Below are positions 7,537 through 16,201 of a stretch of DNA of 64,000 nt, one piece after another. Made by a program: the position numbers and the translations under genes. Origin of the DNA: Jiella mangrovi (GTDB lineage: Bacteria; Pseudomonadota; Alphaproteobacteria; Rhizobiales; Rhizobiaceae). The notes under the pieces were generated by a model, which saw only the letters and a program-made list of their open reading frames with translations, was not told the origin of the DNA and searched no databases. Location of the stretch: the NCBI RefSeq assembly GCF_017815135.1, contig NZ_JAGJCF010000001.1, forward strand, positions 1 to 64,000, in the 5' to 3' direction. The number at the start of each line of letters is the position of its first letter. The stretch's first letter is position 1.

Positions 7537-9498
7537 TCAGGGCGCCAAGGACCGGTCGATCGTGCGCTTCCGCCCTGCCGCCTGCTCGGCCGTCCAGGCT
7601 TGGGCCCAGGGCGCGAGCTCTTCGATCGGCATCGGTTTGGCAAAGTAGTAGCCCTGGAAGCTCTCATAGCCGAGGTTCCGAAGGATCGACACCTGGTCTG
7701 CGTCTTCCACACCCTCCGCGATACAAGTGAGCTTCAGGGATGAACAGAGCGCGAGAATCGAACTGAGGAGATTGCAGCCGGCTTCGGTATCGCAGCCCGG
7801 TATGAAGCTGCGATCGATCTTCACCCTGTCGATTGGCAGGCGAAGGAGGTAGCTAAGGCTGGAGTAGCCGGTCCCGAAATCGTCGAGCGCGATATGGGCG
7901 CCGAGGGCACGCAACATGTCGAGCGATCCGATCGCCGTGTTGAAGTCGCGGATGACGGCCGTTTCGGTCACCTCGAACACCAGTCGGCTGGCATCGACGC
8001 CCGAGCGGAGGATCGACGCGACCATGGCGAAGATCGTCGAGGGCGAGGTGATGTCGTGGGCGGAAAGGTTGAAGGAGAGCTTCATGCCGGGCGGCAGTCG
8101 CTCGACGAGATCGAGCGTCTTCGTCAGCAACATCAACGTCAGATCGTGCATCATGCCGGAGCGTTCGGCGGCGGCGATGAAGCTCGTCGGCGGGACGTCG
8201 CCGAGTGACGGACTTTTCCAGCGGGCCAACGCCTCCACGGCAACCACCTCGCCGCGCCTGTAATTGACGAGCGGCTGCAGCACGATGTGCATTTCCGCTT
8301 CGAGATCCGCAGAGCGCATGGCCGATTCGAGAGCCTGCGCCGACAGGATCTTGCTTTCATGCGCCGGTGAATAGACGGTCACATTGCCTTGGTTCGACTC
8401 TTTCGAGGTATAAAGAACGTAGTCGGCCCGGTCGAAAAGCTGGTGTGCTTCCACACAGCCACTCTCCAGCATCGCGACACCGCAGGAGCCGCTGATGGAG
8501 AGCGTCAGGTTTTCGACCTTGAACGGCTCGGCCAGCTCCGCGCAGATCTTGCCGGCATAGTCAGTGGCCGACACCTCGTCGCAATCGAGGATAAACGCGA
8601 ACTCGTCGCCGCCCAGACGGGAGATGAGGAGGGTCGGGACGGATGTTTCGCGAAGGCGCTCGGCGACGGCCTCCAGAAGCCGATCGCCGACCAGATGCCC
8701 GAATGTGTCGTTGACGGGCTTGAAACGATCGAGATCGATCACGCCGACCGCGAGCGGCTTGCCGTTTTCCGCAGCCTGAGCGAAGCGATCATTGAGGGCC
8801 TCGAAGAAATATCGGCGATTGGGCAGGCCGGTCAGGGCATCGGTATGCGCCATCCGCAGGTTTTCGCGGCTGAGGCGCTCGGTCACGCCCTTTGACGTCA
8901 CCAGCTGGCGGAAACCGTGAAAGTGGTTGAGCATCACCTGGATCATCACGGCCGTCACCAGGAACATGTTCAGGCCGACGGCTTTGAACACCGTGTTGCC
9001 GGTCGACAGATAGTAGGCGAGATAGGGGATCGTGACGATCAGCGTGACCGAAAGCGCCGCCTGCGGCAGCTTGGTCAGACACAGAATGCAGCCGATCACC
9101 GTGATGGCGATGAAGATCGCCACATGCGCCTGTTCGTAGTGGCCGCCATAGGCATTGAGTTTCAGCGCCCAAGCGACATAAGCGCTGGCGAGTATCACGG
9201 CGAGCAGGTAGGTCTTGCGAAGCTCGCGCAACGCATCCTGCGCATTCGACTGCCGGTGCCTTCGCGCGAGCCAGACGACGAGCCGCGCCAGCGACGCGAG
9301 CACGAGCACCGCAGGCACGAGCACCGTCATCCAGGACGGCGCGAAACCGAAATGCGTGTAGGTGACGGCTAGAGAATTCACCGCAAGCAGCGCATAGAGC
9401 AAAGGCACCTGCCTATGCAGCTCCGCGTACTGTGCAAGGACGAGTTCCGGCTCTACATTTCGCAGCGCGAACCAATCCGTCAGTTCGCTCAGTTTCAT
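7537..9498 (-). CDS. Membrane-bound GGDEF-EAL cyclic-di-GMP protein
   Basis: Protein of 653 residues. The first 200 residues hold about five or six hydrophobic membrane segments. A GGDEF domain follows (TDALTGLPNRRYFFEAL start, intact SRLGGDEFAF), then an EAL domain (VAVEALARW, LSFNLS, IALDDFGTGYSSLSYL, VKIDRSFI, CIAEGVED). Both active-site signatures look intact, so synthase, phosphodiesterase or both are possible. The usual RxxD inhibitory site five residues before GGDEF is absent. The ATG at 9498 is chosen because GGGGTGG lies at ribosome-binding distance; an ATG at 9510 is the alternative. The gene sits alone between cbiX (same strand, 291-base gap) and a divergent permease gene. Confidence 0.93.
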   Translation of the reverse strand: MKLSELTDWFALRNVEPELVLAQYAELHRQVPLLYALLAVNSLAVTYTHFGFAPSWMTVLVPAVLVLASLARLVVWLARRHRQSNAQDALRELRKTYLLAVILASAYVAWALKLNAYGGHYEQAHVAIFIAITVIGCILCLTKLPQAALSVTLIVTIPYLAYYLSTGNTVFKAVGLNMFLVTAVMIQVMLNHFHGFRQLVTSKGVTERLSRENLRMAHTDALTGLPNRRYFFEALNDRFAQAAENGKPLAVGVIDLDRFKPVNDTFGHLVGDRLLEAVAERLRETSVPTLLISRLGGDEFAFILDCDEVSATDYAGKICAELAEPFKVENLTLSISGSCGVAMLESGCVEAHQLFDRADYVLYTSKESNQGNVTVYSPAHESKILSAQALESAMRSADLEAEMHIVLQPLVNYRRGEVVAVEALARWKSPSLGDVPPTSFIAAAERSGMMHDLTLMLLTKTLDLVERLPPGMKLSFNLSAHDITSPSTIFAMVASILRSGVDASRLVFEVTETAVIRDFNTAIGSLDMLRALGAHIALDDFGTGYSSLSYLLRLPIDRVKIDRSFIPGCDTEAGCNLLSSILALCSSLKLTCIAEGVEDADQVSILRNLGYESFQGYYFAKPMPIEELAPWAQAWTAEQAAGRKRTIDRSLAP

Positions 9499-9699
9499 GA
9501 TCCACCCCATCGCGCCTTGTATCGGCAGAGGATTGCAGCAAAATGGATTAACTTCAGGTAGCCAATGATAAGTCAGGCGAAATTCTTTCCGATCAGCCTT
9601 GCAAAAGCGTTGCATGGGTAGTGATGGCAGCACCGCTGGCGCTTTGCGGTTCCCGGCAAACGGGATAGAGGGCGGTATCCTCCCACCCCGATCGGTTTC

Positions 9700-10443
9700 A
9701 TGACTCTCGATATCATCCTGTTTCTCGCCGCAGCGGCCTTCATCGCCGGCTATGTCGATGCCGTCGCGGGAGGCGGCGGGCTGATCACCATTCCGGCGCT
9801 GCTGCTTGCGGGCGTTCCGCCCTTGACCGCGCTCGGGACCAACAAGGTCCAGTCGATCTTCGGCTCGGCCTCGGCGACCATCGCCTATGCGGCCAAGGGC
9901 CATATGGACCTTCGCAAGCAGGCACCGGTGGCGATCCTGTCTTTTCTGGGCGCCTGTCTTGGCGCTCTGGCCGCCCGCGTGCTGCCGACCGAGATCCTCG
10001 AGACGGGGCTGCCATTCCTTCTCATCGCCGTCGCCCTGTTCTTCGCCTTCAAGCCCGGTCTGTCCGACATCGACGCCGAGCGGCGAATGTCTCCAACCGT
10101 CTTCGCCTTGGCGCTGGTGCCGCTGATCGGCGCCTATGACGGCCTGTTCGGCCCGGGGACCGGCTCGTTCTTCATGCTCGCCTTCGTGGCCCTGGCGGGC
10201 TATGGCGTTCTGAAGGCGACCGCCCACACCAAGCTGCTCAATTTCGCCTCCAATCTCGGCGGCTTCGTCGTCTTCGCGCTCGCCGGCTCGGTGATCTGGA
10301 AGATCGGCCTCGTCATGGGCGTTGCCCAGTTCGTTGGCGCGCGGCTCGGGGCGATGACGGCGATGCGCTTCGGCGCGAAATTCATCCGCCCGCTGCTTGT
10401 CGTCGTGTGCCTGGCGCTGGCTTTCAAGCTGCTCTGGCAGTAG
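9700..10443 (+). CDS. TSUP-family (TauE/SafE, YfcA-like) membrane permease
   Basis: Protein of 247 residues with about seven or eight membrane spans and two TSUP half-repeats: an N-terminal [22 protein letters not shown] and a second-half [20 protein letters not shown]. The family exports or imports sulfur-containing anions such as sulfite or sulfoacetate, but many members have no known substrate. It ends 23 bases before the cobQ start and is probably cotranscribed with it, which raises the possibility of a role linked to cobalamin, but nothing in the sequence specifies the substrate. Confidence 0.88.
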   Translation: MTLDIILFLAAAAFIAGYVDAVAGGGGLITIPALLLAGVPPLTALGTNKVQSIFGSASATIAYAAKGHMDLRKQAPVAILSFLGACLGALAARVLPTEILETGLPFLLIAVALFFAFKPGLSDIDAERRMSPTVFALALVPLIGAYDGLFGPGTGSFFMLAFVALAGYGVLKATAHTKLLNFASNLGGFVVFALAGSVIWKIGLVMGVAQFVGARLGAMTAMRFGAKFIRPLLVVVCLALAFKLLWQ

Positions 10444-10466
10444 AAAGACCCGCACGGGAGCGAAAC

Positions 10467-11951
10467 TTGGCGAGAACGCCGGCGATCATGCTGCAGGGAA
10501 CAGGCTCCGACGTCGGCAAGTCGCTGCTCGTCGCCGGGCTCTGCCGGCTGTTTGCCGATCGCGGGCTGAGAGTGCGCCCGTTCAAGCCGCAGAACATGTC
10601 GAACAATGCCGCCGTGGCTTCGATCCCCGGAACGGGCCTATTCGGCGAAATCGGCCGGGCCCAGTGGCTGCAGGCGCTCGCCTGCCGCGTCGCCCCGACG
10701 GTCGACATGAATCCGGTTCTCCTCAAGCCCCAGTCGGAGACGGGGAGCCAGATCGTCCTGTCCGGCAAGGTCGCCGGCGCGGCAAAGGGGCGGGAATACC
10801 AGGCGCTGAAGGCACGGTTTCTCGACACGGTGCTCCAGAGCTTCGAGCGGCTCTCGGCCGGAGCCGATCTCGTCATCGTCGAAGGGGCGGGCTCGCCGGC
10901 CGAAATCAACCTGCGCCGAAACGACATCGCGAATATGGGCTTTGCCACGGCGGCAAGCGTTCCGGTCGTTCTCGTCGGGGACATCGACCGAGGCGGCGTC
11001 ATCGCCTCGCTCGTCGGCACCCACGCGATCCTCGACGCGCCAGACCGCGCGATGATCAAAGGTTTCCTGATCAATCGCTTTCGCGGCGACGTCTCGCTCT
11101 TCGACGACGGGATCGAGGCGATACGGCACCACACCGGCTGGCCGAGCCTCGGCGTCGTGCCCTACCTCGCCGCGGCCTCACGCTTGCCGGCCGAAGATTC
11201 CGTCGCGCTCGAACGGCCGTTCGCCGCAAACGCGACGGCGGCGAAGCTCAAGGTGGCGGTGCCGGTGATCGGCCGGATCGCCAATTTCGACGATCTCGAT
11301 CCCCTGAAGGCGGAGCCGGACGTCGCCGTCAGCTTCATCCGGCCGGGCGAGCGGCTGCCGCAGGATGCCGAACTCCTCGTCCTGCCGGGCTCGAAATCGA
11401 CCATCGGAGATCTCGCCGTCCTGCGGGCGAACGGCTGGGACCACGATATTTCGGCCCATGTCGCCCGCGGCGGCCATGTCGTCGGGCTTTGCGGCGGCTA
11501 TCAGATGCTCGGCCGCGTGGTGCGCGATCCGGAGGGTCTCGAGGGCGAAGAGCGCGAGGCGCAGGGCCTTTGTCTTCTCGATGTGGAGACGGTCATGCGG
11601 CCGGAAAAGACGGTGCGACCGAGTTCCGCCAGAACGCCGGACGGGCTGCCTCTCGAGGGCTACGAGATCCATCTGGGCAAGACCGTCGGGCCTGATTGCG
11701 CGCGGCCCGTTGCGATCCTCGACGGCGAGCCCGACGGAGCTACATCACCGGACGGCCGGGTCTGCGGCACCTATCTTCACGGGCTCTTTGGAGCCGACGG
11801 ATTCCGCCGAAAGTTTCTGGAGCGCTACGGCATCACCAGCGGCGAGACCGGTTACGGCCAGTCGGTGGAGGAAGCGCTCGACGCGATCGCCGCGCAGCTG
11901 GAAGAGGTTGTCGACGTCGAGATGCTTTTGAAGATCGCGCGAAGACGCTGA
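10467..11951 (+). CDS. cobQ: Cobyric acid synthase
   Basis: Protein of 494 residues that amidates the b, d, e and g side chains of adenosylcobyrinate a,c-diamide using glutamine and ATP. It begins [20 protein letters not shown], the dethiobiotin-synthetase-like P-loop of CobQ/CbiP. It continues with [28 protein letters not shown] and GDIDRGGV, and a class I glutamine amidotransferase part with [12 protein letters not shown] and the catalytic Cys in [12 protein letters not shown], then GTYLHGLF. The start chosen is TTG at 10467, preceded by GGGAG at 6 bases and matching the family N-terminus; a GTG at 10407 lies inside the upstream permease gene. Confidence 0.95.
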   Translation: MARTPAIMLQGTGSDVGKSLLVAGLCRLFADRGLRVRPFKPQNMSNNAAVASIPGTGLFGEIGRAQWLQALACRVAPTVDMNPVLLKPQSETGSQIVLSGKVAGAAKGREYQALKARFLDTVLQSFERLSAGADLVIVEGAGSPAEINLRRNDIANMGFATAASVPVVLVGDIDRGGVIASLVGTHAILDAPDRAMIKGFLINRFRGDVSLFDDGIEAIRHHTGWPSLGVVPYLAAASRLPAEDSVALERPFAANATAAKLKVAVPVIGRIANFDDLDPLKAEPDVAVSFIRPGERLPQDAELLVLPGSKSTIGDLAVLRANGWDHDISAHVARGGHVVGLCGGYQMLGRVVRDPEGLEGEEREAQGLCLLDVETVMRPEKTVRPSSARTPDGLPLEGYEIHLGKTVGPDCARPVAILDGEPDGATSPDGRVCGTYLHGLFGADGFRRKFLERYGITSGETGYGQSVEEALDAIAAQLEEVVDVEMLLKIARRR

Positions 11952-12067
11952 GGCCTTGCAAGGCCCTGTGCGGACAGCCGCCTCAGCCTGATCTCGCCTC
12001 GAAGGCCTCGACCCGCGATGCTGCGCTGGACGCAGGCTTAGCCTGAAGCCGCCGAATGGAGGCAGCC

Positions 12068-12601
12068 TCAGCCGTGAAATGCCGTCTTCAGGAGATCGAT
12101 CTGCTGGCCGACGGGATTGGCCGTCTCGGCCGGTTCGTCTTCGGCCGCCGCCGTGCCGTAGATTTCACGGTCGAGCATGGCGATGCGACGCTCGAGCTTG
12201 ATCGCCCGTTCGACGAGCTCGCGGAACGTCTCGGGCAGCTCGTGATACTGGGGCGAATCCTTGCCGCTGCCGAGGCCTTCGAGCCGGACCTTGACCTTTT
12301 CCGCCTCGACCTGGCTGCGTGACATGTCGCCCTGATTGGCGGCGCGCTGAAGCAGCAGCCACGAGGCGACCTGCATCAAACGCGTGGTCAGACGCATGGA
12401 TTCGGCGGCATAGAGCGTCGCGCCGGCGCGCGTCAGGCTCTTGGCCTCGCTTCGTCCGTCACCGTCGAGATAGGACGCCGTCTCATCGACCATCGCCATG
12501 CCCTCGTTGAACAAGGGCTGAAACGAGCGCGAGAACGCCAGGTGCTCGGCCAGTTTGATGGTCCGATCGTCACTCTGCGAGTCTGTCGTCTGAGATGCCA
12601 T
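12068..12601 (-). CDS. rcdA: RcdA-family (DUF1465) protein, regulator of CtrA degradation
   Basis: Protein of 177 residues belonging to DUF1465, the family of Caulobacter RcdA. It is largely alpha-helical: LAEHLAFSRSFQPLFNEGMAMVDETASYLDG, then ESMRLTTRLMQVASWLLLQRA and ELVERAIKLERRIAMLDREIYG. In Caulobacter RcdA is an adaptor that helps ClpXP degrade CtrA and other substrates at the cell pole. The N-terminus is polar and disordered-looking and so is the C-terminus (TAAAEDEPAETANP). It is convergent with cobQ. TTAA-type motifs resembling CtrA sites lie about 125 bases upstream. Confidence 0.88.
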   Translation of the reverse strand: MASQTTDSQSDDRTIKLAEHLAFSRSFQPLFNEGMAMVDETASYLDGDGRSEAKSLTRAGATLYAAESMRLTTRLMQVASWLLLQRAANQGDMSRSQVEAEKVKVRLEGLGSGKDSPQYHELPETFRELVERAIKLERRIAMLDREIYGTAAAEDEPAETANPVGQQIDLLKTAFHG

Positions 12602-12762
12602 GGCCTAGCGCCAACTCCTGACTGCCTGTCCGAAGAATCACAACGAACGCAACATCGTAGCTTCGTCGCCGGGCCAAGGTGCGGCGACTTGGCCGCGGAA
12701 GCAAGCCGGGATCTTCGCTTTTCCTTAACCTCGGTTAATAGCCCGAGAGCCTGACGATAGGC

Positions 12763-12790
12763 AAAAAAAAGAGCCGTAGTGGACGGCTCT
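12763..12790 (-). terminator. Rho-independent terminator reading on the minus strand
   Basis: Perfect 8-bp stem AGAGCCGT / ACGGCTCT with a 5-base loop. Eight A residues on the plus strand (12763-12770) flank it, giving a run of U on the minus-strand transcript. There is no T run on the plus-strand side, so it terminates leftward transcription. No protein gene on the minus strand lies immediately upstream, since the neighbouring gene at 12986 is on the plus strand. Confidence 0.75.
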
Positions 12791-12900
12791 CAGGAGTTTC
12801 AACAGGGAGGCGTCAAACGGTGCGGATAGCGCGCCGCCTATCCAGCGAACTGGACTGATCTCAGTGATACACAGGAAACCTTACCCAAGGCTTAACGCGA
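12763..12900 (-). ncRNA. Candidate small RNA ending at the minus-strand terminator
   Basis: The 384-base gap between rcdA and the quinone oxidoreductase gene has no convincing coding frame but holds a strong leftward terminator. The minus-strand sequence just before it contains CCTCCCTG and CTCCTG, short anti-ribosome-site-like stretches of the kind seen in loops of several alphaproteobacterial trans-acting small RNAs. The 5' end is not determined; the right boundary given is a guess and no clear promoter was found. The rest of the gap (12602-12762 and 12901-12985) shows only TTAA-type motifs. Confidence 0.35.
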
Positions 12901-12985
12901 GGTTTCCATCGCAAGATTTTCTCTACCTTTCGCCGAGCGCCCGTTAGCGATGACGGGAATGACGCGACAGGAAAAAGGAACGATC

Positions 12986-14002
12986 ATGACGGCCGAGAGC
13001 GAGATGCGGGTGATTGAAATTGGCGAACCGGGCGGGCCGGAGGCGCTGCGTCTTGCCACCCGGCCGGTGCCGAGCCCGAACCGAGGGGAGATCCTGATCG
13101 AGGTGGCGGCAGCAGGCGTCAACCGGCCGGACGTGATGCAGCGTCAGGGCCTTTATCCCCCTCCCCCCGGTGCGCCGGAATGGCCGGGGCTGGAAGTCGC
13201 CGGCACGGTGAAAGCGCTCGGCGAGGGTGCCACGGCATTTTCACCGGGCGACCGGGTAATGGCGCTGGTGCCGGGCGGCGGCTATGCCGATTTCGTCACG
13301 GTCGCAGAGGACAACGCCCTGATGGTTCCCCGGGCGCTCAGCCTCGTCGAGGCGGCGGGATTTCCGGAAACCTTCTTCACCGTCTGGCACAACGTCTTCC
13401 AGCGCGGCGGCCTGAAATCGGGCGAGACCTTCCTCGTCCATGGCGGGACGTCCGGCATCGGAACGACCGCGATCCAGCTGGCCCATGCATTCGGCGCGCG
13501 GGTCTTCGCGACGGCGGGAAGCGACGACAAGTGCCGGGCGGCGGAAAAACTCGGCGCCGACGCCTGCGTCAACTACCGTGACGCGGACTTCGTTTCGGCC
13601 TTGAAGGAAGCGACCGGAGGCCGCGGCATCGACCTCATCCTCGACATGATCGGCGGCGACTACACAGCCCGCAACATCGAGGTCGCTGCCGAGGACGGCC
13701 GGATCGTCCAGATCGCCGTGCAGCGAGGCGCCAAGGCCGAAGTCGATCTCTTCAAGATCATGCGCAAGCGCCTGACGATTACCGGCTCGACCCTGCGCAA
13801 CCGGCCGGTCGCCCTCAAGGCGTCGATCGCCGAGGAACTTTCCACCCACGTGCTGCCTTTGATCGAGAGCGGCAAGGTCAAGCCGCTGATCGACAAGACA
13901 TACCCGCTGGAAGCCGCGTCAGACGCCCATCGCCACATGGACGACGACCATATCGGCAAGATCGTCCTGACGACCGGAAGCGAGACCGGCGAGCCGACAT
14001 GA
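12986..14002 (+). CDS. NAD(P)H:quinone oxidoreductase, PIG3-like zeta-crystallin family
   Basis: Protein of 338 residues of the zinc-free medium-chain dehydrogenase/reductase family. N-terminal GroES-like half with AAGVNRPDVMQRQGLYPPPPGAP and GLEVAGTV, then a Rossmann half with LVHGGTSGIGTTAIQLAHAFG and the NADPH-binding region. The ends and motifs match PIG3-type quinone oxidoreductases, which reduce quinones by one electron with NADPH. The ATG at 12986 has AAAAAGGAA at a good distance; an upstream in-frame ATG at 12950 has none. No operon partner is evident. Confidence 0.9.
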   Translation: MTAESEMRVIEIGEPGGPEALRLATRPVPSPNRGEILIEVAAAGVNRPDVMQRQGLYPPPPGAPEWPGLEVAGTVKALGEGATAFSPGDRVMALVPGGGYADFVTVAEDNALMVPRALSLVEAAGFPETFFTVWHNVFQRGGLKSGETFLVHGGTSGIGTTAIQLAHAFGARVFATAGSDDKCRAAEKLGADACVNYRDADFVSALKEATGGRGIDLILDMIGGDYTARNIEVAAEDGRIVQIAVQRGAKAEVDLFKIMRKRLTITGSTLRNRPVALKASIAEELSTHVLPLIESGKVKPLIDKTYPLEAASDAHRHMDDDHIGKIVLTTGSETGEPT

Positions 14003-14122
14003 TCGGGTCCTGAAGGCGGCACCTCGACGAGAGGAAGGAAACCGCAACGGCGTGCCGCCTCTTCCATCGTGGCGCGGAAACGACAAAGCGCCACGACAGG
14101 GGCTGCCACGAAACGAGTTTCA

Positions 14123-15154
14123 ATGATCGATTTTTCCAGCTTCGGGTTTACCCTGAACATCGTCCTCTTCGTCGCTGCCGCCGCGGTGATCACCTATGCC
14201 GGCGTGAAGGTTTCGCATCTGGCCGACGAACTCGCCGATCGCACCGGGCTCGGCGAGGTCGTCGCCGGTGCCCTGTTCGTCGGGGCTTCGACCTCGCTTC
14301 CCGGCGCGATTACCTCGGTTTCCACCGCCCTGCAGGGCTACCCCTCCCTTTCGATCGGCAACGCGCTTGGCGGGCTGACGGCGCAGACGCTGTTCATCGC
14401 CGTCGCCGACATCTTCTATCGCCGCGCCAATCTGGAGCACGCCGCCGCAACCCCCGTCGCGCTGGCGCAGGGACTGCTGCTCGTCGCCATGCTCTCGACG
14501 GCCCTTCTCGCCTCGACGGTCCCCGACCTGGCCGTCTTCGGCGTGCATCCGGCCTCCTATATCCTCTTGATCGGCTACGTCTTCGGCCTCTTCCTGATGC
14601 GCAACGTCCACGATAGCGGGATGTGGCAGGCGACGGTCACCGACGAGACCCGCGAAGAGATGTCCGACGCCTCCGAAAGCGACGATCAGCGCAGCGACGG
14701 AACCCTGTGGGGACTGTTTGCCCTTTTCGCCGCACTCACCGCCGCCGCCGGCTACGTCGTCGGTCAATCCAGCATCGCGCTGGTTTCGCTCACCGGCGTC
14801 TCGCAGACCCTTTTCGGCACGACCTTCACGGCGATCGCCAATTCTTTGCCCGAACTCGTCACCGCGATCGCCGCCGTGAAGATCGGCGCCGTCGGCCTTG
14901 CCGTCGGCGACATCATCGGCGGCAATGCCTTCGAGATCCTGTTTCTCAGCCTCGCCGACTTCGTCACGCCGCAATCGCTCTATCTGGACATGAAGCCGCA
15001 GGACCAGGCGACGGCGCTGTTCGCGACCCTGATGGTGGTCGTCGTCCTGCTCGGAATGATGAAGCGCGAAAAGAGCGGGATGTTCAATATCGGCTTCGAA
15101 AGCGTTTCGGTCTTCGCGCTCTACGCCCTCTCCGTCGCCGTCCTGTTCACGTGA
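14123..15154 (+). CDS. CaCA-superfamily sodium/calcium antiporter-like membrane protein
   Basis: Protein of 343 residues with about ten membrane spans arranged as two inverted alpha-repeats. Repeat 1 reads GASTSLPGAITSVSTAL followed by SIGNALGGLTAQTLF; repeat 2 reads IANSLPELVTAIAAVKIG followed by VGDIIGGNAFEILF. A charged cytoplasmic loop (TDETREEMSDASESDDQ) separates them. Members exchange Ca2+ or other cations for Na+ or H+. Repeat 1 has Gly where the ion-binding Glu of SLPE normally stands, so cation selectivity or transport may be altered. The start at 14123 removes an 18-residue extension that lacks membrane character. Confidence 0.85.
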   Translation: MIDFSSFGFTLNIVLFVAAAAVITYAGVKVSHLADELADRTGLGEVVAGALFVGASTSLPGAITSVSTALQGYPSLSIGNALGGLTAQTLFIAVADIFYRRANLEHAAATPVALAQGLLLVAMLSTALLASTVPDLAVFGVHPASYILLIGYVFGLFLMRNVHDSGMWQATVTDETREEMSDASESDDQRSDGTLWGLFALFAALTAAAGYVVGQSSIALVSLTGVSQTLFGTTFTAIANSLPELVTAIAAVKIGAVGLAVGDIIGGNAFEILFLSLADFVTPQSLYLDMKPQDQATALFATLMVVVVLLGMMKREKSGMFNIGFESVSVFALYALSVAVLFT

Positions 15155-15307
15155 GCGTCACCGCCTTCGATGGGCGAATGGAGTTTTACCCGCAGCTTTC
15201 CTTGCGCCGAAAGCCCGAAAGATTTATATCGAACCCCGATTTCCCGGACATCCTGCGATGATCCACGGCCTTCCCCTCCGGGGTCGGCGAACAGGAGAAC
15301 TTTATCC

Positions 15308-16018
15308 ATGGCCCAGCAATTGTTGATGCCGAAGGCGACCGCGGTCTGGCTGGTCGACAACACCTCGCTCTCTTTCGAGCAGATCGCCGACTTCTGCACC
15401 CTCCACCCGCTCGAGGTGAAGGCGATCGCCGACGGCGAATCGGCGCAAGGCATCAAGGGTCTCGATCCTGTGATCACCGGCCAGCTCTCGCGCGACGAGA
15501 TCGAGCGCGGCGAAAAGGACGAGAAGCACAAGCTGAAACTTGCGCCTCCGAAGGTTCGCGTGCCCGAATCCAAGCGCAAGGCCCCGCGCTACACCCCGGT
15601 CTCCAAGCGCCAGGATCGGCCCAACGCCATTCTCTGGCTGGTGCGCAACCATCCGGAGATGAAAGACGCGCAGATTTCGCGGCTCGTCGGCACGACCAAG
15701 AACACCATCGAGCAGATCCGCGAGCGCACCCACTGGAACTCGGCCAATCTCCAGCCGATGGATCCCGTGACGCTGGGCCTTTGCTCGCAGATCGACCTCG
15801 ACCTCGAAGTCGAAAAGGCGACGCGCGGCATGCCCAAGCCGGAAGAGCTCGCCGAGGAAGAGCGGCTCCTGTCCGCGGCCCAGACCCAGAACTGGGAGCC
15901 GATGTCGTCCTCCAGCGGCGGCGAAGAGCAGGAGCTCGACGAAGCCGCCGTCTTCGCCAAGCTCTCTTCGATGCGCCGGGAAGAGCCCGAAGAGGACGAG
16001 GACGACCAGCGCGGATGA
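15308..16018 (+). CDS. DUF1013-family protein, TrcR-like cell-cycle transcription factor
   Basis: Protein of 236 residues of the alphaproteobacterial DUF1013 family. It starts MAQQLLMPKATAVWLVDNTSLSFEQIADFC, continues with LHPLEVKAIADGE, and has a second helix-turn-helix-like region NAILWLVRNHPEMKDAQISRLVGTT. The C-terminal 60 residues are acidic (EEPEEDEDDQRG). The Caulobacter member, as I recall named TrcR, works with RNA polymerase in cell-cycle transcription; transfer of that role here is inference. AGGAGAA precedes the ATG at 15308. A strong hairpin follows the stop. Confidence 0.85.
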   Translation: MAQQLLMPKATAVWLVDNTSLSFEQIADFCTLHPLEVKAIADGESAQGIKGLDPVITGQLSRDEIERGEKDEKHKLKLAPPKVRVPESKRKAPRYTPVSKRQDRPNAILWLVRNHPEMKDAQISRLVGTTKNTIEQIRERTHWNSANLQPMDPVTLGLCSQIDLDLEVEKATRGMPKPEELAEEERLLSAAQTQNWEPMSSSSGGEEQELDEAAVFAKLSSMRREEPEEDEDDQRG

Positions 16019-16061
16019 TCTATCCGCCAGCGCCCCGAGCGCTTGGTATCGCGAAAGACGA

Positions 16062-16098
16062 GGCAAAGGGCCGTGTTCCCAGGACACGGCCCTTTGCC
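16062..16098. terminator. Strong bidirectional hairpin between convergent genes
   Basis: Perfect 15-bp inverted repeat (16062-16076 with 16084-16098; left arm GGCAAAGGGCCGTGT) around a 7-base loop, followed by GTTTCC. It sits between the DUF1013 gene and the convergent cytochrome c gene and probably terminates transcription from one or both sides. Confidence 0.75.
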
Positions 16099-16201
16099 GT
16101 TTCCGGGAAAGTTTCCCCCGATTTCTCGCGGACTTTTTTCTCAGAACTTGAACCGTTCGCGAGCGGAGCCCGGAAAAGCGCTGCCGCCGCCGCGAGCCAG
16201 C

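Noticed and set aside
9499-10455. Long N-terminal extension of the GGDEF-EAL frame on the minus strand
   Set aside because: The extension is antisense to the TauE-like permease gene, contains no homology, and a good ribosome site with ATG exists at 9498.
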